The notes: generated by a model from the letters alone, not told the origin. Shown: positions 34,114 through 43,905, counted from the stretch's first letter. The stretch is DNA of 64,000 bases from Psychromonas marina (GCF_030161115.1 NZ_BSPQ01000004.1:1-64000); one strand, 5' to 3'. Program-made: numbers and translations.

Positions 34114-35784
34114 ATGGAATCCCAACGCAATTTATTGTTACTTGCCCTACTGTTTGTAAGCTTTTTGCTTTATCAAGCATGGGTAACAGATCAAAATCCT
34201 CAGCCTGTTGCGACTGCGCAAACGACTGAGCAAAGCACTAATACAAGTGCCTCTGTTCCTTCAAGTTCAAATTTCAGTGCTGATGTCCCTGCATCATCTG
34301 GAGCAGCAGCTACGCCAACTCAGCTACCAACAGAAGCGCCGATAGGCAAATCTGTGACGTTAGAGAACGATACTTTGCGTCTTGCTATCTCATTAGTGGG
34401 TGGTGATGTTGTCTCAGCAGATCTACTTGAGCATGATACTGAGTTAGATTCTGGTAAACCTTTCCGTATTTTAGATAGCGGTAACGGTTTCACTTACATT
34501 GCACAAAGTGGTTTGATTGGACAGCAAGGTCCTGATGCTAACAAGAAAGGTCGCCCTTTCTATAGTGCAAACAGTGATCAAGCGGTTATCTCTGAAGGTC
34601 AAGACAGTGTTTCTACTTCATTACGTTTTGTTGATCAATCTGGCAATGTGTTCACTAAAACTTTTACACTTAAACGTGGCGAGTATGCGGTTAACGTAAG
34701 TTATAACATTGAAAATAACAGTGCTCGCGAATTAAACGTGCAGTTATATGGTCAATTAAAAGAGACAATCAAAGATACCGGCACGAATATGATGATGCCT
34801 GTATACCGTGGTGGTGCTTTCTCGACAAGTGACGTGCGTTACAAAAAATACAGTTTTGATGATATGCAAGATGGTTCTCTAAACAAGAATACTGAAGGTG
34901 GTTGGGTAGCGATGCTGCAACATTACTTCGTATCTGCTTGGATCCCTGCTCCTGATCAAAACAATGCTCTATATAGTAATATTATCCACAACCAAGATGC
35001 AGCGATCGGCTTTAAAGCTCCAATGCAAATTGTTCAACCAAACAGTTCAATGGATATTGAAGCTAATCTTTGGGTTGGTCCAAAATTACAAAAAGAGATG
35101 GCTGTTGTTGCTAATCACTTAGACTTAACGGTTGATTACGGTTGGTTATGGTTTATTGCACAACCATTATTCAAATTATTATTATTCTTCCAAAGTATTG
35201 TTGGTAACTGGGGTCTTGCGATCATCTTAATTACCTTTACGGTTAAAGGTGCTCTATACCCACTGACTAAAGCGCAATACACGTCGATGGCGAAGATGCG
35301 TTTATTACAGCCTAAGATTCAAGCATTACGTGATCGTTACGGTGAAGACCGTCAGAAAGTATCTAAAGCGATGATGGAACTGTACAAAGAAGAGAAAGTT
35401 AACCCACTTGGCGGTTGTTTCCCTATTCTTCTACAGATGCCTATTTTCATTGCCCTATACTGGTCATTAATGGAATCGGTTGAATTACGTCATGCGCCAT
35501 TTATGTTATGGATTCAAGATCTGTCGGTACAAGACCCATACTACGTATTACCGTTATTAATGGGTGTGAGCATGTTCTTTATTCAGAAGATGTCTCCAAC
35601 GACAGTACAAGACCCAATGCAGCAGAAAATCATGAAGTTTATGCCGGTAATATTTACCTTCTTCTTCCTATGGTTCCCTGCAGGTCTAGTACTTTACTGG
35701 CTAGTAAGTAACATTGTTACCCTGATTCAACAGACTATTATTTATAAGCAGTTTGAAAAAAAGGGATTGGGCAGTAAGAAGTAA
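34114..35784 (+). CDS. yidC: Membrane protein insertase YidC
   Basis: YidC inserts and folds inner-membrane proteins, alone or with SecYEG; subunit c of the ATP synthase is a classic substrate. The 556-residue protein has an N-terminal membrane anchor ([23 protein letters not shown]), a low-complexity Ser/Thr/Ala linker (about residues 35-75), the large periplasmic beta domain and the five-helix core. The hydrophilic groove region is [20 protein letters not shown], and [18 protein letters not shown] is the coiled-coil loop. A terminator follows. Confidence 0.97.
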   Translation: MESQRNLLLLALLFVSFLLYQAWVTDQNPQPVATAQTTEQSTNTSASVPSSSNFSADVPASSGAAATPTQLPTEAPIGKSVTLENDTLRLAISLVGGDVVSADLLEHDTELDSGKPFRILDSGNGFTYIAQSGLIGQQGPDANKKGRPFYSANSDQAVISEGQDSVSTSLRFVDQSGNVFTKTFTLKRGEYAVNVSYNIENNSARELNVQLYGQLKETIKDTGTNMMMPVYRGGAFSTSDVRYKKYSFDDMQDGSLNKNTEGGWVAMLQHYFVSAWIPAPDQNNALYSNIIHNQDAAIGFKAPMQIVQPNSSMDIEANLWVGPKLQKEMAVVANHLDLTVDYGWLWFIAQPLFKLLLFFQSIVGNWGLAIILITFTVKGALYPLTKAQYTSMAKMRLLQPKIQALRDRYGEDRQKVSKAMMELYKEEKVNPLGGCFPILLQMPIFIALYWSLMESVELRHAPFMLWIQDLSVQDPYYVLPLLMGVSMFFIQKMSPTTVQDPMQQKIMKFMPVIFTFFFLWFPAGLVLYWLVSNIVTLIQQTIIYKQFEKKGLGSKK

Positions 35785-35805
35785 CTCTACTCCCCAATAA
35801 TATTC

Positions 35806-35832
35806 AAAAGGCGACTTATTAGTCGCCTTTTT
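35806..35832 (+). terminator. Rho-independent terminator after yidC
   Basis: AAAAGGCGACT pairs with AGTCGCCTTTT around a TATT loop, followed by further T residues, 22 bp after the yidC stop. mnmE therefore probably has its own promoter or depends on read-through. Confidence 0.9.
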
Positions 35833-35877
35833 GCTTTTTATAATCGTTCAAATTATATCAACAGAGTGGTCATTATT

Positions 35878-37245
35878 ATGATTGAAGTAACAGATACAAT
35901 TGTTGCACAGGCAACAGCAACAGGTCGTGGTGGTGTAGGTATTATTCGTGTTTCTGGTCCTGATGTGGAGGCCGTTGCACAGATCATTTTAGGTAAAGTA
36001 CCTAAAGTACGTTATGCCGAATATTTAGCCTTTAATGACCAACATGGTGATGTATTAGACCAAGGCATCGCGTTGTTATTTAAAGCACCGCATTCATTCA
36101 CTGGTGAAGATGTATTAGAACTGCAAGGACATGGCGGCCCTGTTGTGATGGATATGCTGATCAAAGCAATACTTACAATTAAAAATATGCGTAGTGCTAA
36201 TCCTGGTGAGTTCTCTGAGCGTGCATTTATGAACGATAAACTCGATTTAGCACAGGCTGAAGCGATTGCCGACTTAATCGAAGCCACATCAGAGCAAGCA
36301 GCTAAAAGTGCCCTGCACTCTTTACAAGGTGAGTTTTCAGAAAAAATTCATGACTTAGTTGAGAGCTTAATTCATTTACGTATTTATGTAGAAGCATCCA
36401 TTGATTTTCCAGAAGAGGAAGTCGATTTCTTAAGTGATGGAAAAATCGCGACGGATCTTTACCAAATTATTGATAATTTAGATTCTGTTAAGTCACAGGC
36501 TAAACAAGGTGCGATTTTACGCGATGGTATGAAAGTGGTCATTGCTGGGCGTCCTAATGCCGGTAAATCAAGCCTATTGAACAGCCTTGTTGGTAAAGAA
36601 AGTGCGATTGTTACCGATATTGCAGGCACAACACGTGATGTCATGCGTGAGCATATCCATATCGATGGCATGCCGTTGCATATTATTGATACCGCAGGGT
36701 TACGTGAAGGCGCTGATGAGGTCGAAAGAATTGGTATTGAGCGTGCATGGGAAGAGATTAAAAGTGCGGACCGTGTATTGTTTATGCTCGATGCAACTAC
36801 CACCGATTCATCTGACCCGCATCAAATTTGGCCAGACTTTATTGATAAATTGCCTGATTCTGTAGGTTTAACCGTAGTACGTAATAAAGCTGATTTGACG
36901 GGTGAAACACTCGAAGTAACCGAAGATCATCAACATCCAGTGTACCGAATTTCAGCTAAAACTGGTTTGGGTATGGATGGGTTAAAAGGTCATCTGAAAG
37001 AGATTATGGGTTATCAAGGCTCTACTGGTGGTGGTTTTATGGCACGTCGTCGTCATTTAGAAGCGATTGATAATGCAGGGCGCCATCTATTAGAGGGTAA
37101 GGTTCAGCTTGAAGAATATAAAGCGGGTGAATTGTTGGCTGAAGAGTTACGGTTAACACAGCAATATTTGAGTGAAATTACTGGTGAATTTAGCTCTGAT
37201 GATCTATTAGGGCGTATTTTTTCTAGTTTTTGTATTGGTAAATAA
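35878..37245 (+). CDS. mnmE: tRNA modification GTPase MnmE
   Basis: MnmE works with MnmG on wobble-uridine modification. I start at the ATG at 35878 ([20 protein letters not shown]), which aligns with known MnmE starts; the four extra codons beginning at GTG 35866 are unlikely. The 455-residue product has the folate-binding N domain, a G domain inserted in a helical domain with [14 protein letters not shown] (about residues 222-235), [20 protein letters not shown] and the invariant C-terminal CIGK, where Cys is catalytic. Confidence 0.97.
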   Translation: MIEVTDTIVAQATATGRGGVGIIRVSGPDVEAVAQIILGKVPKVRYAEYLAFNDQHGDVLDQGIALLFKAPHSFTGEDVLELQGHGGPVVMDMLIKAILTIKNMRSANPGEFSERAFMNDKLDLAQAEAIADLIEATSEQAAKSALHSLQGEFSEKIHDLVESLIHLRIYVEASIDFPEEEVDFLSDGKIATDLYQIIDNLDSVKSQAKQGAILRDGMKVVIAGRPNAGKSSLLNSLVGKESAIVTDIAGTTRDVMREHIHIDGMPLHIIDTAGLREGADEVERIGIERAWEEIKSADRVLFMLDATTTDSSDPHQIWPDFIDKLPDSVGLTVVRNKADLTGETLEVTEDHQHPVYRISAKTGLGMDGLKGHLKEIMGYQGSTGGGFMARRRHLEAIDNAGRHLLEGKVQLEEYKAGELLAEELRLTQQYLSEITGEFSSDDLLGRIFSSFCIGK

Positions 37246-37476
37246 AGAAATTTTTCTGTGTATTATTTTCATTTAGGGTATTGATTCTTAATAGAAACGG
37301 TTAATAAGTGAACATTAGGTAATTATTTAATTGGTTTAATGATCTTGTAACAATTTTGTCGCAAATTTGTCATGAATAGCGGGTAATCTGCCCTCCCATG
37401 AACAGCGATAACGTTACAAAATGTCATTAAGTTAATGATAAATAATAATAACCTTAAAATAATACACGGAAGAATC

Positions 37477-38385
37477 ATGAAAAAAACTCTATTAGCAACA
37501 GCAATAATTTCTGGTCTTGTTTCTGCAACAGCAGGCGCGGCTACAGTATACGACAATGACGGCACTTCAATGAAAATTGGCGGCCGTGCTGAAGTTCGTG
37601 GTGTATTCGGTGATGGTGTTGAAGGTACGATGGAAGATAAAAGTCGTGCACGTATTAATTTTGATGCTAAAACACAAATTTCTGAAAATCTAACTGGTTT
37701 TGGTTTTGTTGAATATCAGCTTGATGGAAAAGATGATCTCACTAATCGTTACCTATATGCAGGTTTCGGCACTCAAGTAGGTGACTTCTCGTACGGTCGT
37801 CAAGATACTGCGGGTGTGCAAATTTCTGATTTTACAGATATTGCATCTAACCATTCTGGTGAACAGCAACTTATTGATGCCGCTTCTGATAAGCGAGCAA
37901 ATACCTTTCTTTATTCGGGGGAATTTGCTGACGGACTAACAGTACAAGCAAGTTATATTGCTGAAGAAGATAAAGATGCTGACTCATTTGGTATTTCAGC
38001 TGCTTATGAATTTGATTTTGGACTTAATATTGGTGCTGCTTATTCTGACGCTGATAACGATTCTAACCAAGCGACATTTGGTGCGGGTTACACATTAAAT
38101 GATTTTTACGTTGCTGCAACTTACGCAATGGGTGATGTTGATGCAAATGATGATTTCACGGGATTAGAGGTTGCTGCTCAGTACAAGTTTACTAAAGAGT
38201 TTCGTCTAATCGGTATTTATGCAAATGTAGAAACAGATTCTGACGATTTAAAAGAAAAAGATTACTTTGCCCTTGAAGCACAATACCGCTTCAATAGCTC
38301 TATCCGTACTTATGCATCATACATGCTTGATAACATGGACGATGGAGAAGACGAACTAATGGTAGGTCTACGCTACAACTTCTAA
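37477..38385 (+). CDS. General outer-membrane porin
   Basis: A 302-residue gram-negative porin. I start at the ATG at 37477 because it opens a clear Sec signal (MKKTLLATAIISGLVSATAGA, cleaved near residue 22) and has GGAAGAA upstream; a longer frame beginning at 37435 only adds non-signal residues. The mature part is acidic and Gly/aromatic-rich with alternating strands (KIGGRAEVRGVFGD, LYAGFGTQVGDFSYGRQDT) and ends in the aromatic residue of VGLRYNF, the BAM recognition signal. It fits the OmpU/OmpC-like porins of marine bacteria; the pore specificity is unknown. Confidence 0.9.
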   Translation: MKKTLLATAIISGLVSATAGAATVYDNDGTSMKIGGRAEVRGVFGDGVEGTMEDKSRARINFDAKTQISENLTGFGFVEYQLDGKDDLTNRYLYAGFGTQVGDFSYGRQDTAGVQISDFTDIASNHSGEQQLIDAASDKRANTFLYSGEFADGLTVQASYIAEEDKDADSFGISAAYEFDFGLNIGAAYSDADNDSNQATFGAGYTLNDFYVAATYAMGDVDANDDFTGLEVAAQYKFTKEFRLIGIYANVETDSDDLKEKDYFALEAQYRFNSSIRTYASYMLDNMDDGEDELMVGLRYNF

Positions 38386-38414
38386 TCACTTTTTCATCAT
38401 AAAGTGAAAATATA

Positions 38415-38442
38415 AATCCCAGATTCGTCTGGGATTTTTTTT
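38415..38442 (+). terminator. Rho-independent terminator after the porin
   Basis: AATCCCAGA pairs with TCTGGGATT around a stable TTCG tetraloop, followed by a T run, about 30 bp after the porin stop. It insulates the csrB-like cluster downstream. Confidence 0.93.
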
Positions 38443-38497
38443 ATCTATTAAATAATCTGTTTTGATTCTCTTATTAATACTTTCCAATAAAAATAAT

Positions 38498-38515
38498 TGT
38501 AAGAGATCGACCATT
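38498..38515 (+). promoter_or_regulatory. UvrY/GacA-like upstream element, copy A
   Basis: TGTAAGAGATCGACCATT is repeated exactly at 39273 and 40074, each time upstream of a csrB-like RNA. The left part matches the GacA/UvrY/VarA box TGTAAGAGATCTCTTACA; the right half is replaced by ACCATT in all three. It is about 180 bp before the proposed start of copy A. Confidence 0.75.
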
Positions 38516-38642
38516 GTTTATGCGAGATATAGCGTATTTAAAAGGCATTATATCCAGCATAATATTTACAATTTAACTCAAGTGGCTGATTTTAATGTCT
38601 TTGTTTGTTTGTTTTTATTTGTGTTAGATTATTTTAGTTATT

Positions 38643-38671
38643 TTATGCACTTATTAGATAAGTGGTATTGT
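38643..38671 (+). promoter_or_regulatory. Candidate promoter of csrB-like RNA A
   Basis: TTATGC (38643-38648), a 17-bp spacer and TATTGT (38666-38671) place the start near 38679. Copies B and C have a different promoter sequence, so this is the least certain of the three. Confidence 0.35.
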
Positions 38672-38678
38672 ATTATTT

Positions 38679-39092
38679 AACCCGTAAGCAGGAAGTGACT
38701 AACAGGATGGAAGTTACATCAGGTTTACGTAGTCAGGATGACATGTTGGATATTCTCAGGATGAGAAGTGATAAAGCAGGATGCTTTATCGTTATGGATG
38801 ATATAGGAACAAACTACAGGATGTAGTTAAGGACACCTTTCAGGATGAAGGGAATGTAATAACTAGGATGGTTATTATTAGTCAGGATGACAAGCGAAGG
38901 ACACCTCCTAAGGAAAGGGAGATGATGGATAAACAGGATGTTTATCTTATACGGATGTAAAGGGATGAACCCAACGGATTGGGAAGTGGATGCCTGGATG
39001 GCAATTAGTCAAATGGATGTAAGCAGGGAGCATCAACTATCACGGATTGGATAGAGTGACTACATTAAGGGCAGCTTCGGCTGCCCTTTCCT
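38679..39092 (+). ncRNA. csrB: CsrB-type regulatory RNA, copy A
   Basis: This about 414-nt non-coding RNA should titrate the translational regulator CsrA. By my reading it has about 30 GGA motifs, nine of them exact AGGATG. Many sit in loops of short stems, for example GTC-AGGAT-GAC (38733-38742), AAAGC-AGGAT-GCTTT (38774-38787), CTAC-AGGAT-GTAG (38814-38826) and AATAACT-AGGAT-GGTTATT (about 38859-38877). The intrinsic terminator is AAGGGCAGC-TTCG-GCTGCCCTT (39067-39088) with a short U tract. Phrases such as AGGACACCTCC also occur in E. coli CsrB. No open frame fits. The 5' end is predicted, not mapped. Confidence 0.88.
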
Positions 39093-39272
39093 ATTTCTGA
39101 AAGAAAATTCCTTGTTCTATTGCCTATACAACTACCCTCAAAAAATTTTTCAAAAACAGTGTCCTATTAATTGATTTAGTCATTTTTTAAATGAATTACT
39201 TTACACTCATTAAGTTTTATCTGTTTTTTTATCGATATTCACACTAGGCTATTTTCTACTCTTAAATATTCT

Positions 39273-39290
39273 TGTAAGAGATCGACCATT
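39273..39290 (+). promoter_or_regulatory. UvrY/GacA-like upstream element, copy B
   Basis: An exact copy of TGTAAGAGATCGACCATT, 97 bp before the proposed -35 of copy B. The following ATAGAGGTGATCGT block (39295-39308) is also shared with copy C, which suggests a second protein site, perhaps a DNA-bending factor. Confidence 0.75.
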
Positions 39291-39386
39291 ATAAATAGAG
39301 GTGATCGTGCTAAATATTAATTTATTTTGTCGTGCATTTTGATCACAAATTACATAATCCATTGAAATATAAGGAAAATGTTATGG

Positions 39387-39415
39387 TTGATATATATTAC
39401 AGTGAATTTTATAGG
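39387..39415 (+). promoter_or_regulatory. Candidate promoter of csrB-like RNA B
   Basis: TTGATA (39387-39392), a 17-bp spacer and TATAGG (39410-39415) are conserved in sequence and position with copy C. They predict a start near 39422. The -10 is weak, as expected for an activator-dependent promoter. Confidence 0.5.
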
Positions 39416-39421
39416 ATTCGC

Positions 39422-39878
39422 TACCAATATCTTGTTTGCTAAACGGGTACTATTTGTTTCGCAAAGAGAAGACGCGTTCTTACAGGATGTAAGATATTGA
39501 TGAGTAAGCTTTTTGCAATGTCAGGATGACATGTTGGACACTCTTAGGATGAGAGGAATAAAACAGGATGTTTTATTATTACGGATGATATTGGAACACA
39601 CTACAGGATGTAGTTAAGGACACCTTTCAGGATGAAGGGAATGTAATAACTAGGATGGTTATTATTAGTCAGGATGACAAGCGAAGGACACCTCCTAAGG
39701 AAAGGGAGATGATGGATAAACAGGATGTTTATCTTATACGGATGTAAAGGGATGAACCCAACGGATTGGGAAGTGGATGCCTGGATGGCAATTAGTCAAA
39801 TGGATGTAAGCAGGGAGCATCAACTATCACGGATTGGATAGAGTGACTACATTAAGGGCAGCTTCGGCTGCCCTTTCC
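39422..39878 (+). ncRNA. csrB: CsrB-type regulatory RNA, copy B
   Basis: About 457 nt by the proposed promoter. It holds about 29 GGA motifs. Its last about 278 bases (39600-39877) are identical to copy A with no gap (constant offset 787 bp). The 5' part differs from A and resembles C, including TTAC-AGGAT-GTAA hairpin sequence at about 39480-39492. The hairpin AAAC-AGGAT-GTTT (39561-39573) replaces AAAGC-AGGAT-GCTTT of copy A, a paired change that keeps the stem. The terminator is at 39854-39875. Role as for copy A: sequestration of CsrA. Confidence 0.88.
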
Positions 39879-40073
39879 TGTTTCTGAAAGGAAATAAATA
39901 GCTAACGATATAACTTGTTTAATTACTTCTTATATACCCCCCTTAAAACCAGCTCTCTTATCAATTTATCAATTGTTCTTATCTTGCTTTAAGTGAATCT
40001 TGATAAACTCAATTAGTTTTATCTGTTTTTTGTCGTTATTGATATTAGTTTCTCAATTGCTTTTAAATAAACG

Positions 40074-40091
40074 TGTAAGAGATCGACCATT
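40074..40091 (+). promoter_or_regulatory. UvrY/GacA-like upstream element, copy C
   Basis: The third exact TGTAAGAGATCGACCATT, 96 bp before the proposed -35 of copy C. The spacing is the same as in copy B to within one base, and the ATAGAGGTGATCGT block follows again. Confidence 0.75.
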
Positions 40092-40186
40092 ACTCATAGA
40101 GGTGATCGTTGTTATTAAAAATTTACTTTGCCATACCTTTAAAACTTATTGTTTTTAAGTTGTTGAATCTATTGGGTATATATTTG

Positions 40187-40215
40187 TTTGATATAATTTA
40201 CACTGAACTTTATAG
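40187..40215 (+). promoter_or_regulatory. Candidate promoter of csrB-like RNA C
   Basis: TTGATA (40187-40192), a 17-bp spacer and TATAGG (40210-40215), the same elements as copy B. The start is predicted near 40222. Confidence 0.5.
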
Positions 40216-40221
40216 GATTAA

Positions 40222-40680
40222 CTACAAATATCCTGATTGCTAAACGGGTATTATTTGTTTCGCAAAGAGGAGACGCGGTTTTACAGGATGTAAGACATTA
40301 ACGAATAAGCTCTTTGTAATGTCAGGATGACATGTTGGATACTCTCAGGATGAGAGGAATAAAACAGGATGTTTTATTATTACGGATGATATTGGAACAC
40401 ACTACAGGATGTAGTAAAGGATCACCTTCAGGATGAAGGAAATATAATAGCTAGGATGGTTATTATTAGTCAGGATGACAAGTGAAGGACACCTCCTAAG
40501 GACAGGGAGATGATGGATAGACAAGATGTTTATCTTATAAGGATGTACAAAGGGATGACCCTAAAGGATTAGGAAGTGGATGCCTTGATGGCAATTAGTC
40601 AAATGGATGTAAGCAGGGAGCATCAACTATCACGGATTGGATAGAGTGACTAACTTAAGGGCAGCTTCGGCTGCCCTTTC
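40222..40680 (+). ncRNA. csrB: CsrB-type regulatory RNA, copy C
   Basis: About 459 nt. It has the same layout as copy B but with scattered substitutions and small indels (offset from B changes from 801 to 803 bp). Most GGA motifs are kept. One hairpin has decayed: AAGATG at about 40523-40528 replaces AGGATG, and the flanking stem is also disturbed. The terminator (40657-40678) is identical to the other copies. It is the most divergent 3' region of the three and may be the oldest copy or the one under least selection. Confidence 0.87.
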
Positions 40681-40749
40681 CTTTACCGCAAAGAAAATAT
40701 TTACCGCATTAATTTTTAAAACCTCACTTATAACTCGCTTACCTTCAGA

Positions 40750-41631
40750 TTATTTAACTTGCATCGCTAAGCTTTTTTGTATCGAATCATATTCAAATTG
40801 AAAACCCGCATCCAATAATTTTGTTGGTTTTACATGCGTACTAGCAAGCAGCAGCTCCTCGCCCATTTGTGCAAATAACAGCTTTACCATAAATCGAGGT
40901 AATGGCAATAAACAAGGGCGGCAAAGTTGCTTGCTCAAGGCTTGGCTAAAGGTTTGGTTATCTATTGCATTAGGGGAAACAAGATTAACTGCGCCTGATA
41001 GTTGTTTTTGCTCGATAATAAATAAAATTGCATGGCATAGATCGTTGATATCTATCCAACTCATCATTTGCTGACCATCACCTATTCTTCCACCGCCTCC
41101 GAACTTAAAGGCAGGTAGCATTTTAGCTAACGCTCCTCCTTTATTACTTAATACTATTCCTGTGCGTATTTTTACTAAACGTGTTGTAGTAGATTCAATA
41201 TCAGCGCAGCTATCTTCCCACTGTTGCGCCAATTGAGACACAAAGTCATTACCTGCATCGCTGTTCTCATCGACAATCTGTGACCCTCTTTCCCCATAAA
41301 AGCCGATTGCTGAAGCATTAATGAATAGTGCAGGTGGATTGTGTTTAAAATGCTTCACTAAAAGCTCAGTGGTTTTTACTCGGCTATCGATCAATTGTTG
41401 CTTTCTTTTTTCACTCCAACGACCATCGGCAATATTTTCACCTGCGAGGTTGATGATAATATCGGGATTGGCGAACTCTTTAAGGTTAAAGTTGAGAGGA
41501 TCAACACACCAGTAGGGATGTTGTTTTTGTTTTACGCGTAGAAGGCGCCCGACCTCAAAACCTTGTTGTTGTAAGTAGGGCACTAATGCACTGCCAATTA
41601 AGCCAGAGGATCCAATGATTAATATTTTCAT
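40750..41631 (-). CDS. yfcH: TIGR01777-family epimerase-like protein (YfcH)
   Basis: A 293-residue protein of the atypical short-chain dehydrogenase group that includes E. coli YfcH. It has the NAD(P)-binding GSSGLIGSALVPYLQQQG (about residues 7-24), INLAGENIADGRWSEKRKQQL (about 60-80; key residues NLAGENI, RW), INASAIGFYGERG with a Tyr in the active-site region, and a C-terminal DUF1731-like tail (HVKPTKLLDAGFQFEY). The substrate is unknown for the family. It is transcribed toward the csrB-like cluster. Confidence 0.88.
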   Translation of the reverse strand: MKILIIGSSGLIGSALVPYLQQQGFEVGRLLRVKQKQHPYWCVDPLNFNLKEFANPDIIINLAGENIADGRWSEKRKQQLIDSRVKTTELLVKHFKHNPPALFINASAIGFYGERGSQIVDENSDAGNDFVSQLAQQWEDSCADIESTTTRLVKIRTGIVLSNKGGALAKMLPAFKFGGGGRIGDGQQMMSWIDINDLCHAILFIIEQKQLSGAVNLVSPNAIDNQTFSQALSKQLCRPCLLPLPRFMVKLLFAQMGEELLLASTHVKPTKLLDAGFQFEYDSIQKSLAMQVK

Positions 41632-41776
41632 GCTGTTTTCTCCGTTTAAAAGGGCATTATCGCGATTTTAATATTATACGAGCTTAAATGTTTAATCGAT
41701 CACCTGATAAAGCATCTTGCTTGGTATCTGGGTTGAGTTAAAATGAATTTTTTGACTCATACAGGTGACTCTTTTC

Positions 41777-42352
41777 ATGCTATTGATGATTGATAATTAC
41801 GACTCTTTTACTTATAACTTAGTTCAGTATTTTGGAGAATTAAAACAACACGTTATTGTAAAAAGAAATGATCAAGTTAGCTTGAAAGAGATTGCTGATT
41901 TAAACCCTGACCATCTCGTTATTTCTCCGGGACCCTGCACGCCTAATGAAGCTGGTATTTCACTGGCTGCTATTGAACGCTTTGCTGGCGAAATTCCATT
42001 ATTAGGTGTTTGTTTAGGTCACCAAAGTATCGCACAAGTATTTGGTGGCGATGTGGTGCGTGCTAAGCAAGTTAAGCATGGAAAGAACTCCTTAATACAA
42101 CATGATGGTAAAGGCGTCTTTACTGGTCTAAATAACCCTTTAGACGTAACCCGATACCATAGCTTAGTTGTAAAACCAGAAACATTACCAAGTTGCTTTG
42201 ATATTTCTGCCACGGTGCTTGATAGTGATGAGATTATGGCGATTCGCCATACATCATTAGCTGTCGAAGGGGTGCAATTTCATCCCGAAAGTATTATGTC
42301 AGAACAGGGGTTGCAGTTACTTAATAACTTTATTCAACAAGTGCGTAATTAA
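41777..42352 (+). CDS. pabA: Aminodeoxychorismate/anthranilate synthase glutaminase subunit
   Basis: PabA supplies ammonia from glutamine for p-aminobenzoate (folate) synthesis and may serve anthranilate synthase too. I start at the ATG at 41777 ([15 protein letters not shown]), which aligns with E. coli PabA and has AGGTGA eight bases upstream. The 191-residue class I glutaminase has the catalytic Cys in GVCLGHQSI (about residues 77-85) and His-Glu in VQFHPESIM near the C terminus. argD follows after 69 bp, a pairing also seen in E. coli. Confidence 0.93.
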   Translation: MLLMIDNYDSFTYNLVQYFGELKQHVIVKRNDQVSLKEIADLNPDHLVISPGPCTPNEAGISLAAIERFAGEIPLLGVCLGHQSIAQVFGGDVVRAKQVKHGKNSLIQHDGKGVFTGLNNPLDVTRYHSLVVKPETLPSCFDISATVLDSDEIMAIRHTSLAVEGVQFHPESIMSEQGLQLLNNFIQQVRN

Positions 42353-42421
42353 TTTGGACAGCACTTGCTGTAGCTGTTAATTTATATTTTTAGTCACCCA
42401 TCATTTTAAAAGGATTTTCTT

Positions 42422-43639
42422 ATGCCAGACACTCAAATCACTCGCCCACTTTTTGATCAACTAATGGTGCCAAATTATGCGCCACTACCGATGATCCCAG
42501 TGCGCGGTGAAGGTTCTCGAGTGTGGGATCAACAGGATAATGAATATTTAGATTTAACCGGTGGCATTGCGGTTAATGCATTAGGTCATGCACATCCAGA
42601 ATTAGTTAAAGTGCTAACGGAGCAGGCTCAAAAACTATGGCATGTAAGTAATATCTATACCAATGAACCTGCTTTGCAATTGGCGCAAAAATTAGTTGAT
42701 CATACCTTTGCTGAAAAGGTGTTTTTTGCAAATTCTGGTGCAGAAGCAAACGAAGCTGCATTAAAATTAGCACGTCGCTACGCACAAGATAACTACAGCA
42801 AAGATAAAACAGAAATTATTGCCTTTAATCAAGGTTTCCACGGGCGTACTTTCTTCACCGTAACTGCAGGTGGTCAAAAATCATATTCTGATGGTTTTGG
42901 TCCTAAACCTGCTGATATAACTCACCTTGAGTACAATGATTTAGCTGCGCTTGAAGCTGCTATTTCTGATAAAACTTGTGCTGTTATCCTTGAGCCACTT
43001 CAAGGCGAAGGTGGTGTTTTACCTATCTGTAATCAATTTGCTATTGCTGTACGTGCTTTGTGTAATAAGCATAATGCCATTATGATTTTTGATGAAGTAC
43101 AAACCGGTATGGGTCGTACAGGTCACCTATTTGCTTATATGGGGCTTGATATCGTTCCTGATATTGTCACTTCCGCCAAAGCATTAGGTGCTGGTTTTCC
43201 AATCGCAGCAATGCTCACCACGACTAAACTCGCGAGTTGTTTAACGGTGGGTACACATGGTACGACTTTTGGTGGTAATCCATTAGCGTGCGCAGTTGCT
43301 GGTAAAGCATTTGATCTCATTAATACCCCTGAAATGTTAGCTGCCGTTAAACAGAAAGAGATACTATTTCGTGAATTGTTGACGCATATTAATGACCAAT
43401 TTTCGGTATTTAAAGAGGTGCGTGGCGCGGGGTTATTATTAGGTGCGGTATTAAATGAAAAATACCAAGGGCGCGCCAAAGATTTCTTATTAGCCAGTGC
43501 AGAGCAAGGGTTGTTGGTATTGGTCGCAGGTGCAGATGTGATACGTTTTGCGCCGGCATTAAATATTAGTGACAATGAAATTAAAGCTGCGATGTTGAAG
43601 TTTAAAGTTGCCGTACGACAAGTGGTTGAGTCTGCATAA
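42422..43639 (+). CDS. argD: Acetylornithine/succinyldiaminopimelate aminotransferase
   Basis: ArgD is a PLP enzyme of arginine synthesis that also serves lysine synthesis. The 405-residue protein has [20 protein letters not shown] (about residues 41-60), [35 protein letters not shown], the PLP-binding [11 protein letters not shown] and Lys in [15 protein letters not shown]. Length and sequence agree with E. coli ArgD (406). A catabolic AstC-type role cannot be excluded by sequence, but pabA linkage favours ArgD. Confidence 0.92.
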   Translation: MPDTQITRPLFDQLMVPNYAPLPMIPVRGEGSRVWDQQDNEYLDLTGGIAVNALGHAHPELVKVLTEQAQKLWHVSNIYTNEPALQLAQKLVDHTFAEKVFFANSGAEANEAALKLARRYAQDNYSKDKTEIIAFNQGFHGRTFFTVTAGGQKSYSDGFGPKPADITHLEYNDLAALEAAISDKTCAVILEPLQGEGGVLPICNQFAIAVRALCNKHNAIMIFDEVQTGMGRTGHLFAYMGLDIVPDIVTSAKALGAGFPIAAMLTTTKLASCLTVGTHGTTFGGNPLACAVAGKAFDLINTPEMLAAVKQKEILFRELLTHINDQFSVFKEVRGAGLLLGAVLNEKYQGRAKDFLLASAEQGLLVLVAGADVIRFAPALNISDNEIKAAMLKFKVAVRQVVESA

Positions 43640-43905
43640 ATTTATCATTGAGTGGCTGTGAAAATGTGTTGAAAATGAGCTTAAATTTTTACACACAAGC
43701 AATAAGATACATCTGCATTTTCAGGGGATCTAGGTATAATGTCTGACAATTGCCGCTATGGTTGATTTTTAGCCATTAGCTGCACAAAGGATTTTGTAAA
43801 TATTCAGGTACTAGCTGTGTTATTGGTCATCACTAATATGGCTTAACTAAGAGTATTTGCGCTATATATTTTGCAAAACAGATTTTCGAACTGGGAGCTC
43901 AACGA

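Noticed and set aside
38462-38680. A 72-codon open frame upstream of the first csrB-like RNA
   Set aside because: No ribosome-binding site and low-complexity Phe/Leu/Tyr-rich content. It runs through the promoter and the conserved upstream element, so it is a chance frame in A+T-rich DNA.
38690-40680. Repeated AGGATG motifs as a CRISPR array or minisatellite
   Set aside because: Motif spacing is irregular, flanks form complementary stems, and there are no spacers of constant length or cas genes. The pattern fits a CsrA-binding RNA.
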